Positions 17,601 to 26,755 of a DNA stretch of 64,000 bases are shown piece by piece. The DNA comes from Ohtaekwangia koreensis. Lineage in GTDB: Bacteria > Bacteroidota > Bacteroidia > Cytophagales > Cyclobacteriaceae. Positions within the stretch are counted from its first letter, which is position 1, and each line of letters starts with the position of its first letter. Below the pieces are notes generated by a model. It searched no databases. It saw nothing but the letters and a program-made list of their open reading frames with translations, and had not been told where the DNA came from. Location: the NCBI RefSeq assembly GCF_900167975.1, contig NZ_FUZU01000001.1:5001-69000 (forward strand), read 5' to 3'. A program made the translations under genes and the position numbers.

Positions 17601-18723
17601 GAAAGAATTTTTTGATAGTACCAGAAATATACTCCAACTCTTCTTCTTTCATTTCTGTATGAATCGGAAGAGATAGAACTGTCTTTGACAGTTCTTCGGT
17701 GACCGGAAAAGAACCTTCTTCAAAGCCTGCACGCTTATAAGCTTTCTGTAAATGTAGCGGCACAGGGTAATAGATCATAGTTGGTATACCATGCGCTTCG
17801 AGGTGTGACTTGAGATTGTCGCGAAGCCCGTCTGAAACTTGTATAGTATATTGATGAAAAACGTGTGTTGAATTTGTTGCTCGCCTAGGAGTTGTTAAAG
17901 TTGGGATGGATGCTAATGCTTTGTCATAATACGTTGCCGCATCGTTTCTTCGTTGGGCATAACCATCCAGGTAGTTAAGCTTTACATTTAGAACAGCAGC
18001 CTGCAATGTGTCCAAGCGACTGTTGACACCAATGATGTCATGATGATATTTTATTTTTTGCCCATGGTTGGAGATCATCTTAATCTTTTCTCCCAGCGCT
18101 TTATCGTTTGTAAAGATTGCACCACCATCACCAAAGCATCCTAAATTTTTAGAAGGAAAAAATGAAGTAGTTCCTACGGTTCCTATAGTTCCTGCTTTTT
18201 TCGTAGTGCCATCGGCAAATGTATAGTCAGCACCCAGTGCCTGTGCTACATCTTCAATGACATGTAAGTTATATTTCGCAGCGATGTGAAGTATAGGCTC
18301 CATGTCAGCACATTGTCCATATAAATGAACGGGAACTATTGCTTTTGTTTTCTCTGTAATTTTAGACTCCAATAGCGCTGGGGCTATATTAAATGTGTCC
18401 TTATCAACATCAATAAACACAGGCGTTAACCCGAGCAATGCTATTACTTCAGCTGTCGCTACATAAGTATGAACGGGAAGAATAACCTCATCGCCTGGTT
18501 TCATATCCAATGCCATCATGGCAATTTGAAGTGCATCTGTTCCGTTGGCGCAAGGTATAACAAGACTTCCTCCTATATAGCGAGATAAAGACTGAGCGAA
18601 TATATTTACTTCCGGACCTTGAATGAATGCTGTAGATGTTAAAACTTGTTGAATGGCCTCATCGATCTCCGGCTTAATCCGAAGATATTGAGAATGAAGA
18701 TCAACCATTTTAATTGTATCCAT
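17593..18723 (-). CDS. wbpE: Aminotransferase WbpE/WlbC-like (DegT/DnrJ/EryC1/StrS)
   Basis: The 376-residue PLP-dependent sugar aminotransferase carries its Schiff-base lysine in [15 protein letters not shown] (Lys192). Other family segments are [33 protein letters not shown] and [14 protein letters not shown]. WbpE converts the 3-keto intermediate made by the WbpB-type dehydrogenase to the 3-amino sugar, using glutamate. It overlaps the acetyltransferase gene downstream and is two bases from the dehydrogenase gene upstream. Confidence 0.93.
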   Translation of the reverse strand: MDTIKMVDLHSQYLRIKPEIDEAIQQVLTSTAFIQGPEVNIFAQSLSRYIGGSLVIPCANGTDALQIAMMALDMKPGDEVILPVHTYVATAEVIALLGLTPVFIDVDKDTFNIAPALLESKITEKTKAIVPVHLYGQCADMEPILHIAAKYNLHVIEDVAQALGADYTFADGTTKKAGTIGTVGTTSFFPSKNLGCFGDGGAIFTNDKALGEKIKMISNHGQKIKYHHDIIGVNSRLDTLQAAVLNVKLNYLDGYAQRRNDAATYYDKALASIPTLTTPRRATNSTHVFHQYTIQVSDGLRDNLKSHLEAHGIPTMIYYPVPLHLQKAYKRAGFEEGSFPVTEELSKTVLSLPIHTEMKEEELEYISGTIKKFFHG

Positions 18724-18725
18724 AG

Positions 18726-19976
18726 CTAGAGTCTGGCTGTAATCTGAGATTTTGGCAGAAAGCCTTTTACATCATATATAACTGCTCTTTCATGTGAAAG
18801 AGATTTTAAATCAAGCGTTGTGAATTCCTTATGACTGACCGTTAAAATAATAGCATGGTATTTTTTAGTAAGCGTTGGAACCAATGACAATCCATACTCA
18901 TGCTTTACCTCTTCTGCGTCTGCCTGAGGATCATAAATATCGACTTTCGTTCCAAAGCTTTGTAATTCATGAATTACATCAACCACTTTGCTGTTGCGTA
19001 TGTCAGGACAGTTTTCTTTAAAAGTAATTCCCAGCATCAAAACATTTGCATTGTTAATGGGTAGTTCATGCTGTGCCATGAGCTTGATAACGCTGTTGGC
19101 TATATGTACTCCCATATTATCGTTGATCCTTCTACCGGAGAGGATCACTTGCGGATGATATCCAATACTATCTGCTTTATAGGTAAGGTAATATGGGTCA
19201 ACACCAATACAGTGGCCTCCTACTAAACCTGGTTTAAAAGGAAGGAAGTTCCATTTTGTTCCGGCAGCTTCCAATACTTCATGTGTATCTATGCCTATAC
19301 GCTCAAAAATCAACGCGAGCTCATTGACAAAAGCAATGTTGAGATCGCGCTGTGAGTTTTCAATTACTTTGGCAGCTTCTGCCACTTTTATAGAGGAAGC
19401 CTTATGTGTTCCGGCTGTAATGATTTTTTTATACAGTTGATCAACTTTCTCTGCAATTTCTTCAGTGCTGCCACTGGTAACTTTCTTAATTGTAGTTACA
19501 CGATGAAGTTTATCACCAGGATTAATTCTTTCAGGAGAGTATCCACAGAAAAAATCAACATTGAATTTCAGTCCACTGATTTTTTCGAGCACAGGTACAC
19601 AGATTTCTTCTGTGCATCCGGGGTAAACAGTAGATTCATAAATTACGATGTCACCTTTTTTCAGAACACTCCCTACAGTTTTGCTGGCACTTTGTAAAGG
19701 ACGGAGGTCTGGTGTTTTGAATTCATCGACTGGAGTTGGAACAGTTACAATGAAATAGTTAACCTCTTTTAAATCTGCAAGCGCAGAGGAGTATTGAAGG
19801 TGTGTGGAGGATTTTAATTCCTGTGGCTCCACTTCACGTGTGCGATCGTAACCCTTCTTCAATTCATCAATGCGATCTTGATTTATATCAAAGCCGATAA
19901 CAGGTAATACTTTACCAAATTCAACTGCCAATGGTAGGCCTACATATCCTAGTCCTATAATTCCAATCTTTTCCAT
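18726..19976 (-). CDS. tviB: UDP-N-acetylhexosamine 6-dehydrogenase, TviB/WbpO-like
   Basis: The 416-residue enzyme oxidises C6 of UDP-GlcNAc or UDP-GalNAc to the uronic acid in two NAD+ steps. The Rossmann start IGIIGLGYVGLPLAVEFGK, the STVYPGCTEE segment, and the active site GGHCIGVDPYYL with catalytic Cys256 are clear. The sequence follows Vi-antigen TviB and WbpO closely (YSPERINPGDK, AAGTKWNFLPFKPGLVGGHC) rather than the WbpA subgroup. TviB prefers UDP-GlcNAc and WbpO prefers UDP-GalNAc, so the substrate is open. Downstream wbpE, wbpD and wbpB genes argue for UDP-GlcNAc here. Confidence 0.92.
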   Translation of the reverse strand: MEKIGIIGLGYVGLPLAVEFGKVLPVIGFDINQDRIDELKKGYDRTREVEPQELKSSTHLQYSSALADLKEVNYFIVTVPTPVDEFKTPDLRPLQSASKTVGSVLKKGDIVIYESTVYPGCTEEICVPVLEKISGLKFNVDFFCGYSPERINPGDKLHRVTTIKKVTSGSTEEIAEKVDQLYKKIITAGTHKASSIKVAEAAKVIENSQRDLNIAFVNELALIFERIGIDTHEVLEAAGTKWNFLPFKPGLVGGHCIGVDPYYLTYKADSIGYHPQVILSGRRINDNMGVHIANSVIKLMAQHELPINNANVLMLGITFKENCPDIRNSKVVDVIHELQSFGTKVDIYDPQADAEEVKHEYGLSLVPTLTKKYHAIILTVSHKEFTTLDLKSLSHERAVIYDVKGFLPKSQITARL

Positions 19977-19978
19977 TC

Positions 19979-21004
19979 TTATACTGTAATGTTATAGTAC
20001 TTTATATACCAGCTGATGAATTTGTCTATACCTTCTTCAATAGGTGTAGAAGGTTTAAAATCTACTTCAAGCCGCAAGTCTTCTACATCGGCAAAGGTTT
20101 CGGGTACATCTCCATCCTGGAGAGGAAGAAGATTTTTTACAGCCTTCTTCCCCAGTTTCTCTTCGATCACTTCTATAAATCGGAGAAGTTCAACAGGTTT
20201 ATTGTTCCCTATATTAAAAACCCGGTAAGGAGCGAAACTTGTAGCCGGATCCGGAGTCATGCCAGACCATTCAGCATTAGGTTTGGATGGTCGGGGAACA
20301 AGTCTTACAATGCTTTCAACGATGTCATCTACGTATGTAAAATCTCTTCTCATTTTACCATTATTGAAAACATCAATCGGCTTGTTTTCCAGGATTGCTT
20401 TCGTGAAAAGGAACAAGGCCATATCAGGCCTTCCATAAGGACCGTAAACGGTAAAAAATCTTAAGCCGGTAGTCGGTAAATTATAGAGCGCGGAATATGT
20501 ATGCGCCATCAACTCATTTGACTTCTTTGAAGCGGCATACAGTGAGATAGGATGGTCTACATTATGATGGACAGAAAAAGGCATTTTCTTATTAGCTCCA
20601 TAGACCGAACTGGATGATGCATACACCAAATGTTTTGTGTTGTTATGTCTGCAAGCTTCAAGGATGTTTAAGAATCCATGAAGGTTACTTTCCAGGTACG
20701 CGTGCGGGTTAGTTAAAGAATATCGTACGCCAGCTTGTGCTGCAAGATTTACTACGTAAGGAAATTGGTGCTCGGAAAACAGGCTGTTAATGGCATTCCG
20801 GTCAGTAAGATCCAGTTGATGAAAGCTGAAATTTTTATTGCTTTTCAGAATATCCAACCGAGACATCTTTAATCGCTGATCATAATAATCATTCAGGTTG
20901 TCAAGGCCAAATACTTGATAGCCTGCATTTAGAAGTTTTTGGCTCAGGTGAAACCCGATGAACCCTGCAGCTCCAGTAACTAAAATGGATTGGACAGAAG
21001 ACAT
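19979..21004 (-). CDS. NAD-dependent epimerase, UDP-glucuronate 4-epimerase-like (CapI type)
   Basis: The 341-residue short-chain dehydrogenase/epimerase has [10 protein letters not shown] (residues 11-20, NAD site), the YAASKKSNE active-site Tyr and Lys, and the CapI-type sequence around [13 protein letters not shown]. The usual product is UDP-galacturonate from UDP-glucuronate. Given the neighbouring acetamido-uronate genes it might act on UDP-HexNAc uronic acids instead, as WbpP-related enzymes do. It is the first gene of the minus-strand nucleotide-sugar block and lies two bases from the next gene. The divergent wzz-like gene starts about 74 bases away. Confidence 0.88.
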   Translation of the reverse strand: MSSVQSILVTGAAGFIGFHLSQKLLNAGYQVFGLDNLNDYYDQRLKMSRLDILKSNKNFSFHQLDLTDRNAINSLFSEHQFPYVVNLAAQAGVRYSLTNPHAYLESNLHGFLNILEACRHNNTKHLVYASSSSVYGANKKMPFSVHHNVDHPISLYAASKKSNELMAHTYSALYNLPTTGLRFFTVYGPYGRPDMALFLFTKAILENKPIDVFNNGKMRRDFTYVDDIVESIVRLVPRPSKPNAEWSGMTPDPATSFAPYRVFNIGNNKPVELLRFIEVIEEKLGKKAVKNLLPLQDGDVPETFADVEDLRLEVDFKPSTPIEEGIDKFISWYIKYYNITV

Positions 21005-21040
21005 AAATCGTAAATATAAATAGGCCGCAAAACTAACTAA

Positions 21041-21071
21041 TTTGAGGTATAGTAAAAATCACTTAAACTTG
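21041..21071 (+). promoter_or_regulatory. Possible -33/-7 promoter of the wzz-ccm operon
   Basis: TTTG (21041-21044) is followed after 19 bases by TAAACTTG (21064-21071), one mismatch from TAnnTTTG. This is the Bacteroidota spacing. The ATG at 21078 follows six bases later, so the transcript would be nearly leaderless. One mismatch and AT-rich DNA keep confidence low. Confidence 0.35.
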
Positions 21072-21077
21072 CGAGTT

Positions 21078-21869
21078 ATGACGCAAAAAACGCAATCTGA
21101 CGAAATTGATTTAATGGAACTCTTGGCAAGAGTATATCGAGCCATTAAACATAACCTGTTGATTTTTACTATTCTCCCTATAGCGGGGATGATCTTTACA
21201 ATTTCGATGGCATATAATTCGGATGATAAATTTTCATCCAGTATGATGATTACCACCGACTTACTTTCGATAAATGAGGCTAAGTTTATCTTTGATGAAT
21301 TGGAAAAGGCAGACTCGATTCCAGGATTATCTGGTGATGAGCGGAAGAATTTATTAGCCTTGAACTTTGATGTTGAACAGGGAGAGCAGAACGATAAGAC
21401 CAAAAGTGTTAACTTGAAAGTGACGGCTATTGTTAAGGATCCGAAGGCATTTCCTTCACTTGAAAAGGAAATCGTTCAGTATTTGAATTCAGTAGATCCA
21501 GTGATACGAAACAGAAGAGATCAGCAGATATATTATAAACAAATGATCGAAAAAATTGATGGTGAGATCGCCTTCATGGATCAAATAAAGAAACAAACCG
21601 ATAGTAAATCCATGGCTTCTTATGTAGATCCCTCTGATCTCTATGCTAAAACGGTTGATCTTTTTAAAATACGTACCGAGAGTGAAATTAAACTCAATAA
21701 CATCCAATCAGTACACGTTGCTAAAGGCTTTGGTTCTCTGATAAAGGACGCCAAAGCACCTAAATTCATTGCGGCAATTGTTGGTTTTGTCGGTGGGTTA
21801 GTTATCGCTACGTTATTGTTATTCATTAAATTCTTTAATGATTATAACAGAGTACTGAAAATTGAATAG
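21078..21869 (+). CDS. wzz: Wzz-like chain-length regulator without kinase domain
   Basis: From the ATG at 21078 this is 263 residues. A TTG at 21042 would add 12 residues but lies in a putative promoter. The architecture is that of a polysaccharide co-polymerase. A short cytoplasmic N-terminus (DEIDLMELLARVYRAIK) is followed by a first membrane helix, a periplasmic helical region with a coiled coil, and a second helix near the C-terminus (FIAAIVGFVGGLVIATLLLFIKF). It lacks the cytoplasmic BY-kinase domain, so it belongs to the class that regulates Wzy-dependent O-antigen length. Oddly it heads the cytochrome c maturation operon: ccmB starts eight bases after its stop. Confidence 0.85.
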   Translation: MTQKTQSDEIDLMELLARVYRAIKHNLLIFTILPIAGMIFTISMAYNSDDKFSSSMMITTDLLSINEAKFIFDELEKADSIPGLSGDERKNLLALNFDVEQGEQNDKTKSVNLKVTAIVKDPKAFPSLEKEIVQYLNSVDPVIRNRRDQQIYYKQMIEKIDGEIAFMDQIKKQTDSKSMASYVDPSDLYAKTVDLFKIRTESEIKLNNIQSVHVAKGFGSLIKDAKAPKFIAAIVGFVGGLVIATLLLFIKFFNDYNRVLKIE

Positions 21870-21877
21870 CCATTAAA

Positions 21878-22534
21878 GTGATACTCACATTATTACAAAA
21901 AGAATTTGCGCTGGAGCTCAGACGTAAGGCTGTGATTTCTGGTATCGGCCTTTATTTGTTCAGTCTTATTTTTATTTGTTACCTCACATTCAGTCTACGG
22001 AAAAATTCAATTAACGAAGCGACATGGTCGGCCTTGTTTTGGTTGGCCATACTTTTTTCTGTCATCAACAGCGTGGCGAAAAGTTTTATCGGAGAGAAGA
22101 AAGGCACTTTCATTTACTATTACTCTATAGCTAGTCCACAGGCCATCATCCTCTCTAAGATTCTTTACAATGCAGTGCTTTGCTTGTTGCTTTCACTGGC
22201 AGGCTATGGTTTGTTCTCAATTTTTATTGATAATCCGGTTCAGGATAAATGGCTGTTTGTCACCACTCTTTTATTAACGTCTTTCGGCTTTTCAGCATCG
22301 TTAAGCCTGATCTCCGGCATTGCATCGAAAGCCAATAATAGTAATATACTTATGGCAGTGTTAAGCTTTCCCGTGATATTGTCTATACTGTTGATGGCAA
22401 TCAAGATCACAAAAAATGTGCTCGATGGACTCGACAGAAGTTCGAGTATAGATGAACTGCTGAACCTGCTCGCAATAAATTGCATATTAACCAGTCTTGC
22501 GTATATGCTCTTCCCGTATATTTGGCGCAGTTAA
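21878..22534 (+). CDS. ccmB: Haem exporter permease CcmB
   Basis: The 218-residue protein has six hydrophobic segments. The beginning, LLQKEFALELRRKAVISG, and the segment ATWSALFWLAILFSVINSVAKSF fit CcmB, the permease of the CcmAB ABC transporter that releases haem-loaded CcmE. The start is GTG at 21878. No ATPase gene (ccmA) lies in the window, so it must be encoded elsewhere or be supplied by another ABC ATPase. It is followed after 41 bases by ccmC. Confidence 0.9.
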   Translation: MILTLLQKEFALELRRKAVISGIGLYLFSLIFICYLTFSLRKNSINEATWSALFWLAILFSVINSVAKSFIGEKKGTFIYYYSIASPQAIILSKILYNAVLCLLLSLAGYGLFSIFIDNPVQDKWLFVTTLLLTSFGFSASLSLISGIASKANNSNILMAVLSFPVILSILLMAIKITKNVLDGLDRSSSIDELLNLLAINCILTSLAYMLFPYIWRS

Positions 22535-22575
22535 CAAAGGCACTCCGCAATTAGCAAAAGTGTCATCAGTCGATT

Positions 22576-23253
22576 ATGAAACAGTGGCTCAAATTAATAG
22601 CGATTGCTTTACTTTTTTATGTTCACATTGCCGGACTTGTATTCGATGTTCCCCGGTTGAATATCCTGAATGAAACCATTCGGGCACTTTATTTTCACGT
22701 ACCTATGTGGTTCGGCATGGTACTCTTGTTTTCTATTTCCGTTTTTTATGCAGTTAAATATCTCCGGAATCCTTCTTCAGCACTGGATAGAAAGGTTGTA
22801 GAGTATGCTAATGTAGGGTTGGTTTTTGGTGTGCTTGGAATTCTTACGGGAATGCTCTGGGCTAATTATACATGGGGCTCGCCCTGGCATGGCGATCCAA
22901 AACAAAACGGTGCAGCCATCGCTTTATTGGTTTACCTGGCATATTTCGTATTGCGTGGTTCACTTGAAAATGAAGAACAACGTGCTCGTTTAAGTGCCGT
23001 CTATAATATTTTTGCTTTTGCTGCCATGATACCCCTGATCTTTATTATCCCACGCATGCAAAGTTCTATGCATCCTGGAAGTGGAGGTAATCCTGGTTTT
23101 AATATGTATGACCTCGATAGCAGCATGCGATTTATTTTCTATCCTGCTGTTGTAGGGTGGTTTTTAATTGGCCTGTGGATCGTGTCAATTCGGATAAGAA
23201 TTAAAACTGTAGAAGAAAAAACATTTGAATTAGAAGATGGAAAAAATCCTTAA
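22576..23253 (+). CDS. ccmC: Haem handling protein CcmC
   Basis: The 225-residue, six-segment membrane protein loads haem onto CcmE. The tryptophan-rich WWD-type motif reads WGSPWHGDPKQNG, a shortened form seen in this phylum. The two external histidines expected of haem ligands are present as YFHVPMW and SSMHPGSGGNPG. The C-terminus overlaps the ccmD-like gene by 17 bases. Confidence 0.93.
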   Translation: MKQWLKLIAIALLFYVHIAGLVFDVPRLNILNETIRALYFHVPMWFGMVLLFSISVFYAVKYLRNPSSALDRKVVEYANVGLVFGVLGILTGMLWANYTWGSPWHGDPKQNGAAIALLVYLAYFVLRGSLENEEQRARLSAVYNIFAFAAMIPLIFIIPRMQSSMHPGSGGNPGFNMYDLDSSMRFIFYPAVVGWFLIGLWIVSIRIRIKTVEEKTFELEDGKNP

Positions 23254-23464
23254 ATCATTTTTTTGTGTGCTCATGGTAGCGTTGTCACTGAATGTACAGG
23301 CACAATCTGAAGTTCAAATGGCAGACACGATGCGGTCGGAAGGGAAGATATATGTAGTCGTTTCTATCATTCTGATCATCCTGACAGGATTGATAGCATA
23401 TCTTTTTTTGATGGATCGGAAGGTGAAAAAACTCGAAGATCAACTTTCTGACAGAAAGCATTAG
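23237..23464 (+). CDS. ccmD: CcmD-like small membrane protein
   Basis: The 75-residue protein has an N-terminal signal-like segment (SFFCVLMVALSLNVQAQ) and a single strong membrane helix (IYVVVSIILIILTGLIAYLFLM), then a charged tail. E. coli CcmD is a small one-helix protein that holds CcmABC and CcmE together. This product is longer because of the extra signal segment, the usual form in Bacteroidota. The assignment comes mainly from size, topology and position between ccmC and ccmE. Confidence 0.75.
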   Translation: MEKILKSFFCVLMVALSLNVQAQSEVQMADTMRSEGKIYVVVSIILIILTGLIAYLFLMDRKVKKLEDQLSDRKH

Positions 23465-23524
23465 ACTTTCATTCCTCCTGTTTCGTTTTTCAATAAATTC
23501 CCTGATTTTCTGGGCTTTTGTATC

Positions 23525-23532
23525 TAATTTTG
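23525..23532 (+). promoter_or_regulatory. Possible internal -7 element before ccmE
   Basis: TAATTTTG matches TAnnTTTG exactly and sits in the 100-base gap between ccmD and ccmE, about 32 bases before the ATG. The leader then contains GGGGGAATAGGAGAGAG, an unusually strong Shine-Dalgarno-like tract for this phylum. A -33 TTTG at the right spacing is not seen. Confidence 0.35.
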
Positions 23533-23564
23533 CGGGGCAAAAAAGGGGGAATAGGAGAGAGACT

Positions 23565-23969
23565 ATGAAAAAATCACACATTTTTATTATCGTCATTATC
23601 GCTATTGCGATCAGTATTATTGTCAGTACTGCAGATGATGCAAGTACATATGTAAATTTCGATCAAGCCTATGATATGGCGCTTGCTGGTAAAGACAATA
23701 ATATCCACGTAGTCGGACAATTGAAGAAGGATACTGAAGGTCATGTAGTTGGTATTCAGGAAGGTGTTGACCGCGTTTCTTTTTCTTTCATTCTGGTGGA
23801 TGATAATGGTAAAGAGCAGAAGATAGAGTATAATGAACCAATGCCTGCCGATATGCTACGTTCTGAAAAAGTAGTGGTGGTTGGCAGTTATCAGGGCGAT
23901 CAATTCAAGGCAAGCAAGATCATTCTCAAATGCCCTTCTAAATACCAGGAACAAAACGTCAATGTTTAA
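23565..23969 (+). CDS. ccmE: Cytochrome c maturation protein CcmE, CxxxY variant
   Basis: The 134-residue haem chaperone has one N-terminal membrane helix (residues 5-22) and a periplasmic OB-fold domain: NIHVVGQL, then VDRVSFSFILVDDNGKEQKIEYNEP, then SEKVVVVGSYQGDQFKASKI. Standard CcmE binds haem covalently through the His of a C-terminal HxxxY motif. Here the corresponding sequence is ILKCPSKY, so Cys123 replaces the histidine and Tyr127 is kept. The CxxxY form is known from archaea and some sulfate reducers whose Ccm systems also lack CcmG and CcmH, and neither gene is present in this operon. Its leader carries a strong Shine-Dalgarno-like tract. Confidence 0.92.
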   Translation: MKKSHIFIIVIIAIAISIIVSTADDASTYVNFDQAYDMALAGKDNNIHVVGQLKKDTEGHVVGIQEGVDRVSFSFILVDDNGKEQKIEYNEPMPADMLRSEKVVVVGSYQGDQFKASKIILKCPSKYQEQNVNV

Positions 23970-24047
23970 AACATCGGAGCACCCGGAAGGACATGCGTTG
24001 ACGATAATTCAACGTAGTATTCCGCACTTCGTAATGTATACTTCACT

Positions 24048-26582
24048 ATGATTCATTACTTCATTGGTGACCTCGGTCACCTTTTTGTTATTACTTCATT
24101 TGTAGCGGCAATCATTACAGCATTCGCTTATTTCAAATCGACTACGGCTCACGATCTGCAGAGTAAAGATTTCTGGCTGCTGAATGGCAAGATCAGTTTT
24201 TATGTACATGCTATAGCTGTACTCGGAATCTGCATCGCATTATATACCATTATTGCCAAGCATTATTTCGAATATCATTACGCGTATAGCTACTCCGATA
24301 GAAAACTTCAGACTTACTATCTGATCTCTACTTTTTGGAATGGACAAGAAGGAAGCTTTCTCTTATGGATGTTCTGGCACACGATTATCGGTATCGTATT
24401 AATTCACACAAATAAATTTTGGGAAGGCCCCGTCATGACGGTGTTCGCGCTTGTTCAGGCATTTCTCGCTTCGATGATTTTAGGCGTGGTAATTCCGGGG
24501 TTCGATGTTAAAATAGGAAGCTCTCCATTTATACTCTTGCGTGAAGTGATGCATGATGCTCCAATCTTCCAAACGCAACCGGACTTTATTCCCAAGGATG
24601 GTAATGGATTAAATCCTCTGCTACAAAATTATTGGATGGTGATTCACCCGCCCACGTTGTTTTTAGGTTTTGCACTTACCATAGTCCCATTTGCATTCTG
24701 TATGGCAGGTCTCTGGCTTAAAAAATATAAAGACTGGGTTCGTCCGGCATTGCCATGGGCGTTGTTTGGAGGCGCAGTTCTCGGACTTGGAATTCTGATG
24801 GGAGGATATTGGGCATACGAAACATTGAACTTCGGAGGTTACTGGAATTGGGATCCTGTCGAGAATGCAGTATACGTTCCATGGCTTGTATTGGTAGCCG
24901 CCATTCACACCATGATCACGTATCGAAATAGTGAAACAGCGCTGAAGGCTTCTGTAATTCTGGTGATTGCTACATTTGTTCTTATACTATATTCAACATT
25001 TCTGACGCGGAGTGGTGTGTTGGGAGAGGCGTCCGTTCATTCATTCACTGACCTGGGATTATCAGGACAGCTGCTGGTATATATGTTCTTCTTTCTCATC
25101 GCTGCTGTTTTTTTATGTGTTGTTCGATGGAAAGAAATTCCATCAACTAAGGAGGAAGCATCTATATACTCGCGCGAGTTCTGGATCTTCATTGGAGCAA
25201 CAACGCTATGTCTGATGGGATTTCAGGTGATTGCCGGAACTTCTATTCCGGTTATGAATAAAATAATGGGACTTATAAATGTCGATTCGCGTCTGGCACC
25301 TCCAGCGGATGCTATCGGTTACTACTCTAAGTTTCAGATATGGTTTGCTATAGCCTTAGGTTTACTTTCTGCTATAGGGCAATTCTTCTGGTGGAAGAAG
25401 ATCGATGCAGATAAACTTAAAAAAGAATTGACAGCGCCGGCGCTGATTACACTTATCGTTTTTGCACTGATTATTACTACAGCTAAAGTTTATAACGCAG
25501 CCTATATTCTACTGACGCTGGCAGGAGTCTTTACCATTGTTGCCAATGCAAAAATCCTCGGGTCGCTATTTAAAACAAGCCCCGGCTTATCAGGAGGAGC
25601 GATTGCACATATAGGTGTAGGGCTTATGCTCATTGGTGTCATGTTCTCTGCAGGCTACTCCAAAATTGTTTCACTGAATAACACAGGTATGTTGATCTCG
25701 AAAGAATTCAGTGAAGATTTTAATCGTGATAACCTATTGTTGTTTGTACATGAACCGCGCACCATGTGGGGATATGATATTGAATACTTTGGCGAACGAC
25801 TGGAGCCTCGTTACCATTCAGGGTATATACGGAAGAGTGATGTAAAAGAAACGCTTGATAAAGATAAGGTCGTTGCAGGACAAAATATCGTTGTAAACGA
25901 TCATAACTATAAAGCCGGTGATACGATTGAAATACGGGGAGAAAATACATTCTTCGAGATAGAGCTTCGTAAGGGAGGTAAGAAATATACTCTATATCCA
26001 CGTGCGCAGATTAACCAAGAGATGGGTGGGCTGTTAGCTTCCCCGGATATTTATCGTACCGTTGGTGCAGATTTATACACACACGTTTCTTCGGTGATGA
26101 ATCCATCGGAAGAGCAAGAGTGGAGTAAACTCGAAGAAGTAAACGTGAAGCTATCACAGGATTTTTTTGCGAATGATTATGTGACCATTCTGGAATCCGT
26201 TGATCGTATACTGGAAGTGGAGGGAGTTCCACTCGGGAAACAAGATGTAGCGGTAAAGGCAAAGATCCGTGTTCAGGGCGAACATGGTGATTATGTTGCT
26301 GAACCTATTTTTCTGATTAAAGATAAATTGGTAGGACGCATTCCCTATGAGATCAAAGATTTAGGGTTGCGTTTTTCATTGTTGAATATACATCCGGAGA
26401 ACGGACAATTCACGGTGGGCATCAATACACGTCAGAAAGATTGGGTTGTGATAAAAGCAATGGAGAAGCCTTATATAAATATACTTTGGATCGGAACGTT
26501 AGTTGTAATGGTTGGCTTCGGTGTTGCTATGACAAGACGTTTCCGTGAGTTCCGAAAAATGAAAGAAAAGGGCTTGGAGTAA
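24048..26582 (+). CDS. ccmF: Cytochrome c haem lyase CcmF
   Basis: The protein is 844 residues with about thirteen or more membrane segments. The WWD haem-handling motif reads GGYWNWDPVENAVYVPWL near residues 263-280. Conserved histidines occur nearby (NYWMVIHPPTLFLGF, ASVHSFTD), and NGQEGSFLLW is a family signature. It is longer than E. coli CcmF (about 650) through a large periplasmic part at roughly residues 560-810. CcmF transfers haem from CcmE to apocytochrome c, normally with CcmH. With no ccmH here, the long periplasmic region might take over part of that role, but this is speculation. It ends the ccm operon and is followed by a strong terminator. Confidence 0.92.
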   Translation: MIHYFIGDLGHLFVITSFVAAIITAFAYFKSTTAHDLQSKDFWLLNGKISFYVHAIAVLGICIALYTIIAKHYFEYHYAYSYSDRKLQTYYLISTFWNGQEGSFLLWMFWHTIIGIVLIHTNKFWEGPVMTVFALVQAFLASMILGVVIPGFDVKIGSSPFILLREVMHDAPIFQTQPDFIPKDGNGLNPLLQNYWMVIHPPTLFLGFALTIVPFAFCMAGLWLKKYKDWVRPALPWALFGGAVLGLGILMGGYWAYETLNFGGYWNWDPVENAVYVPWLVLVAAIHTMITYRNSETALKASVILVIATFVLILYSTFLTRSGVLGEASVHSFTDLGLSGQLLVYMFFFLIAAVFLCVVRWKEIPSTKEEASIYSREFWIFIGATTLCLMGFQVIAGTSIPVMNKIMGLINVDSRLAPPADAIGYYSKFQIWFAIALGLLSAIGQFFWWKKIDADKLKKELTAPALITLIVFALIITTAKVYNAAYILLTLAGVFTIVANAKILGSLFKTSPGLSGGAIAHIGVGLMLIGVMFSAGYSKIVSLNNTGMLISKEFSEDFNRDNLLLFVHEPRTMWGYDIEYFGERLEPRYHSGYIRKSDVKETLDKDKVVAGQNIVVNDHNYKAGDTIEIRGENTFFEIELRKGGKKYTLYPRAQINQEMGGLLASPDIYRTVGADLYTHVSSVMNPSEEQEWSKLEEVNVKLSQDFFANDYVTILESVDRILEVEGVPLGKQDVAVKAKIRVQGEHGDYVAEPIFLIKDKLVGRIPYEIKDLGLRFSLLNIHPENGQFTVGINTRQKDWVVIKAMEKPYINILWIGTLVVMVGFGVAMTRRFREFRKMKEKGLE

Positions 26583-26698
26583 TCTACTTCCTTGAATCGT
26601 GGAAGAGATGTAAAGGTATATTGCTACAAAGCCGACATTCCACTTGTCATATAGGGTGTTCACAAGGAATAAAAACCGCGTTCGTAAATATTGTTTCT

Positions 26699-26725
26699 AG
26701 TACCAGTTTTTACTGGTACTTTTTA
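26699..26725 (+). terminator. Intrinsic terminator downstream of ccmF
   Basis: A perfect 9-bp stem, AGTACCAGT (26699-26707) with ACTGGTACT (26712-26720), has a 4-base loop and is followed by TTTTTAATTT. It lies inside the longest open frame of the next gene, which argues that the kinase gene starts after it. Confidence 0.88.
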
Positions 26726-26755
26726 ATTTATGCAGATCTTAAAAAAATTGAACGC

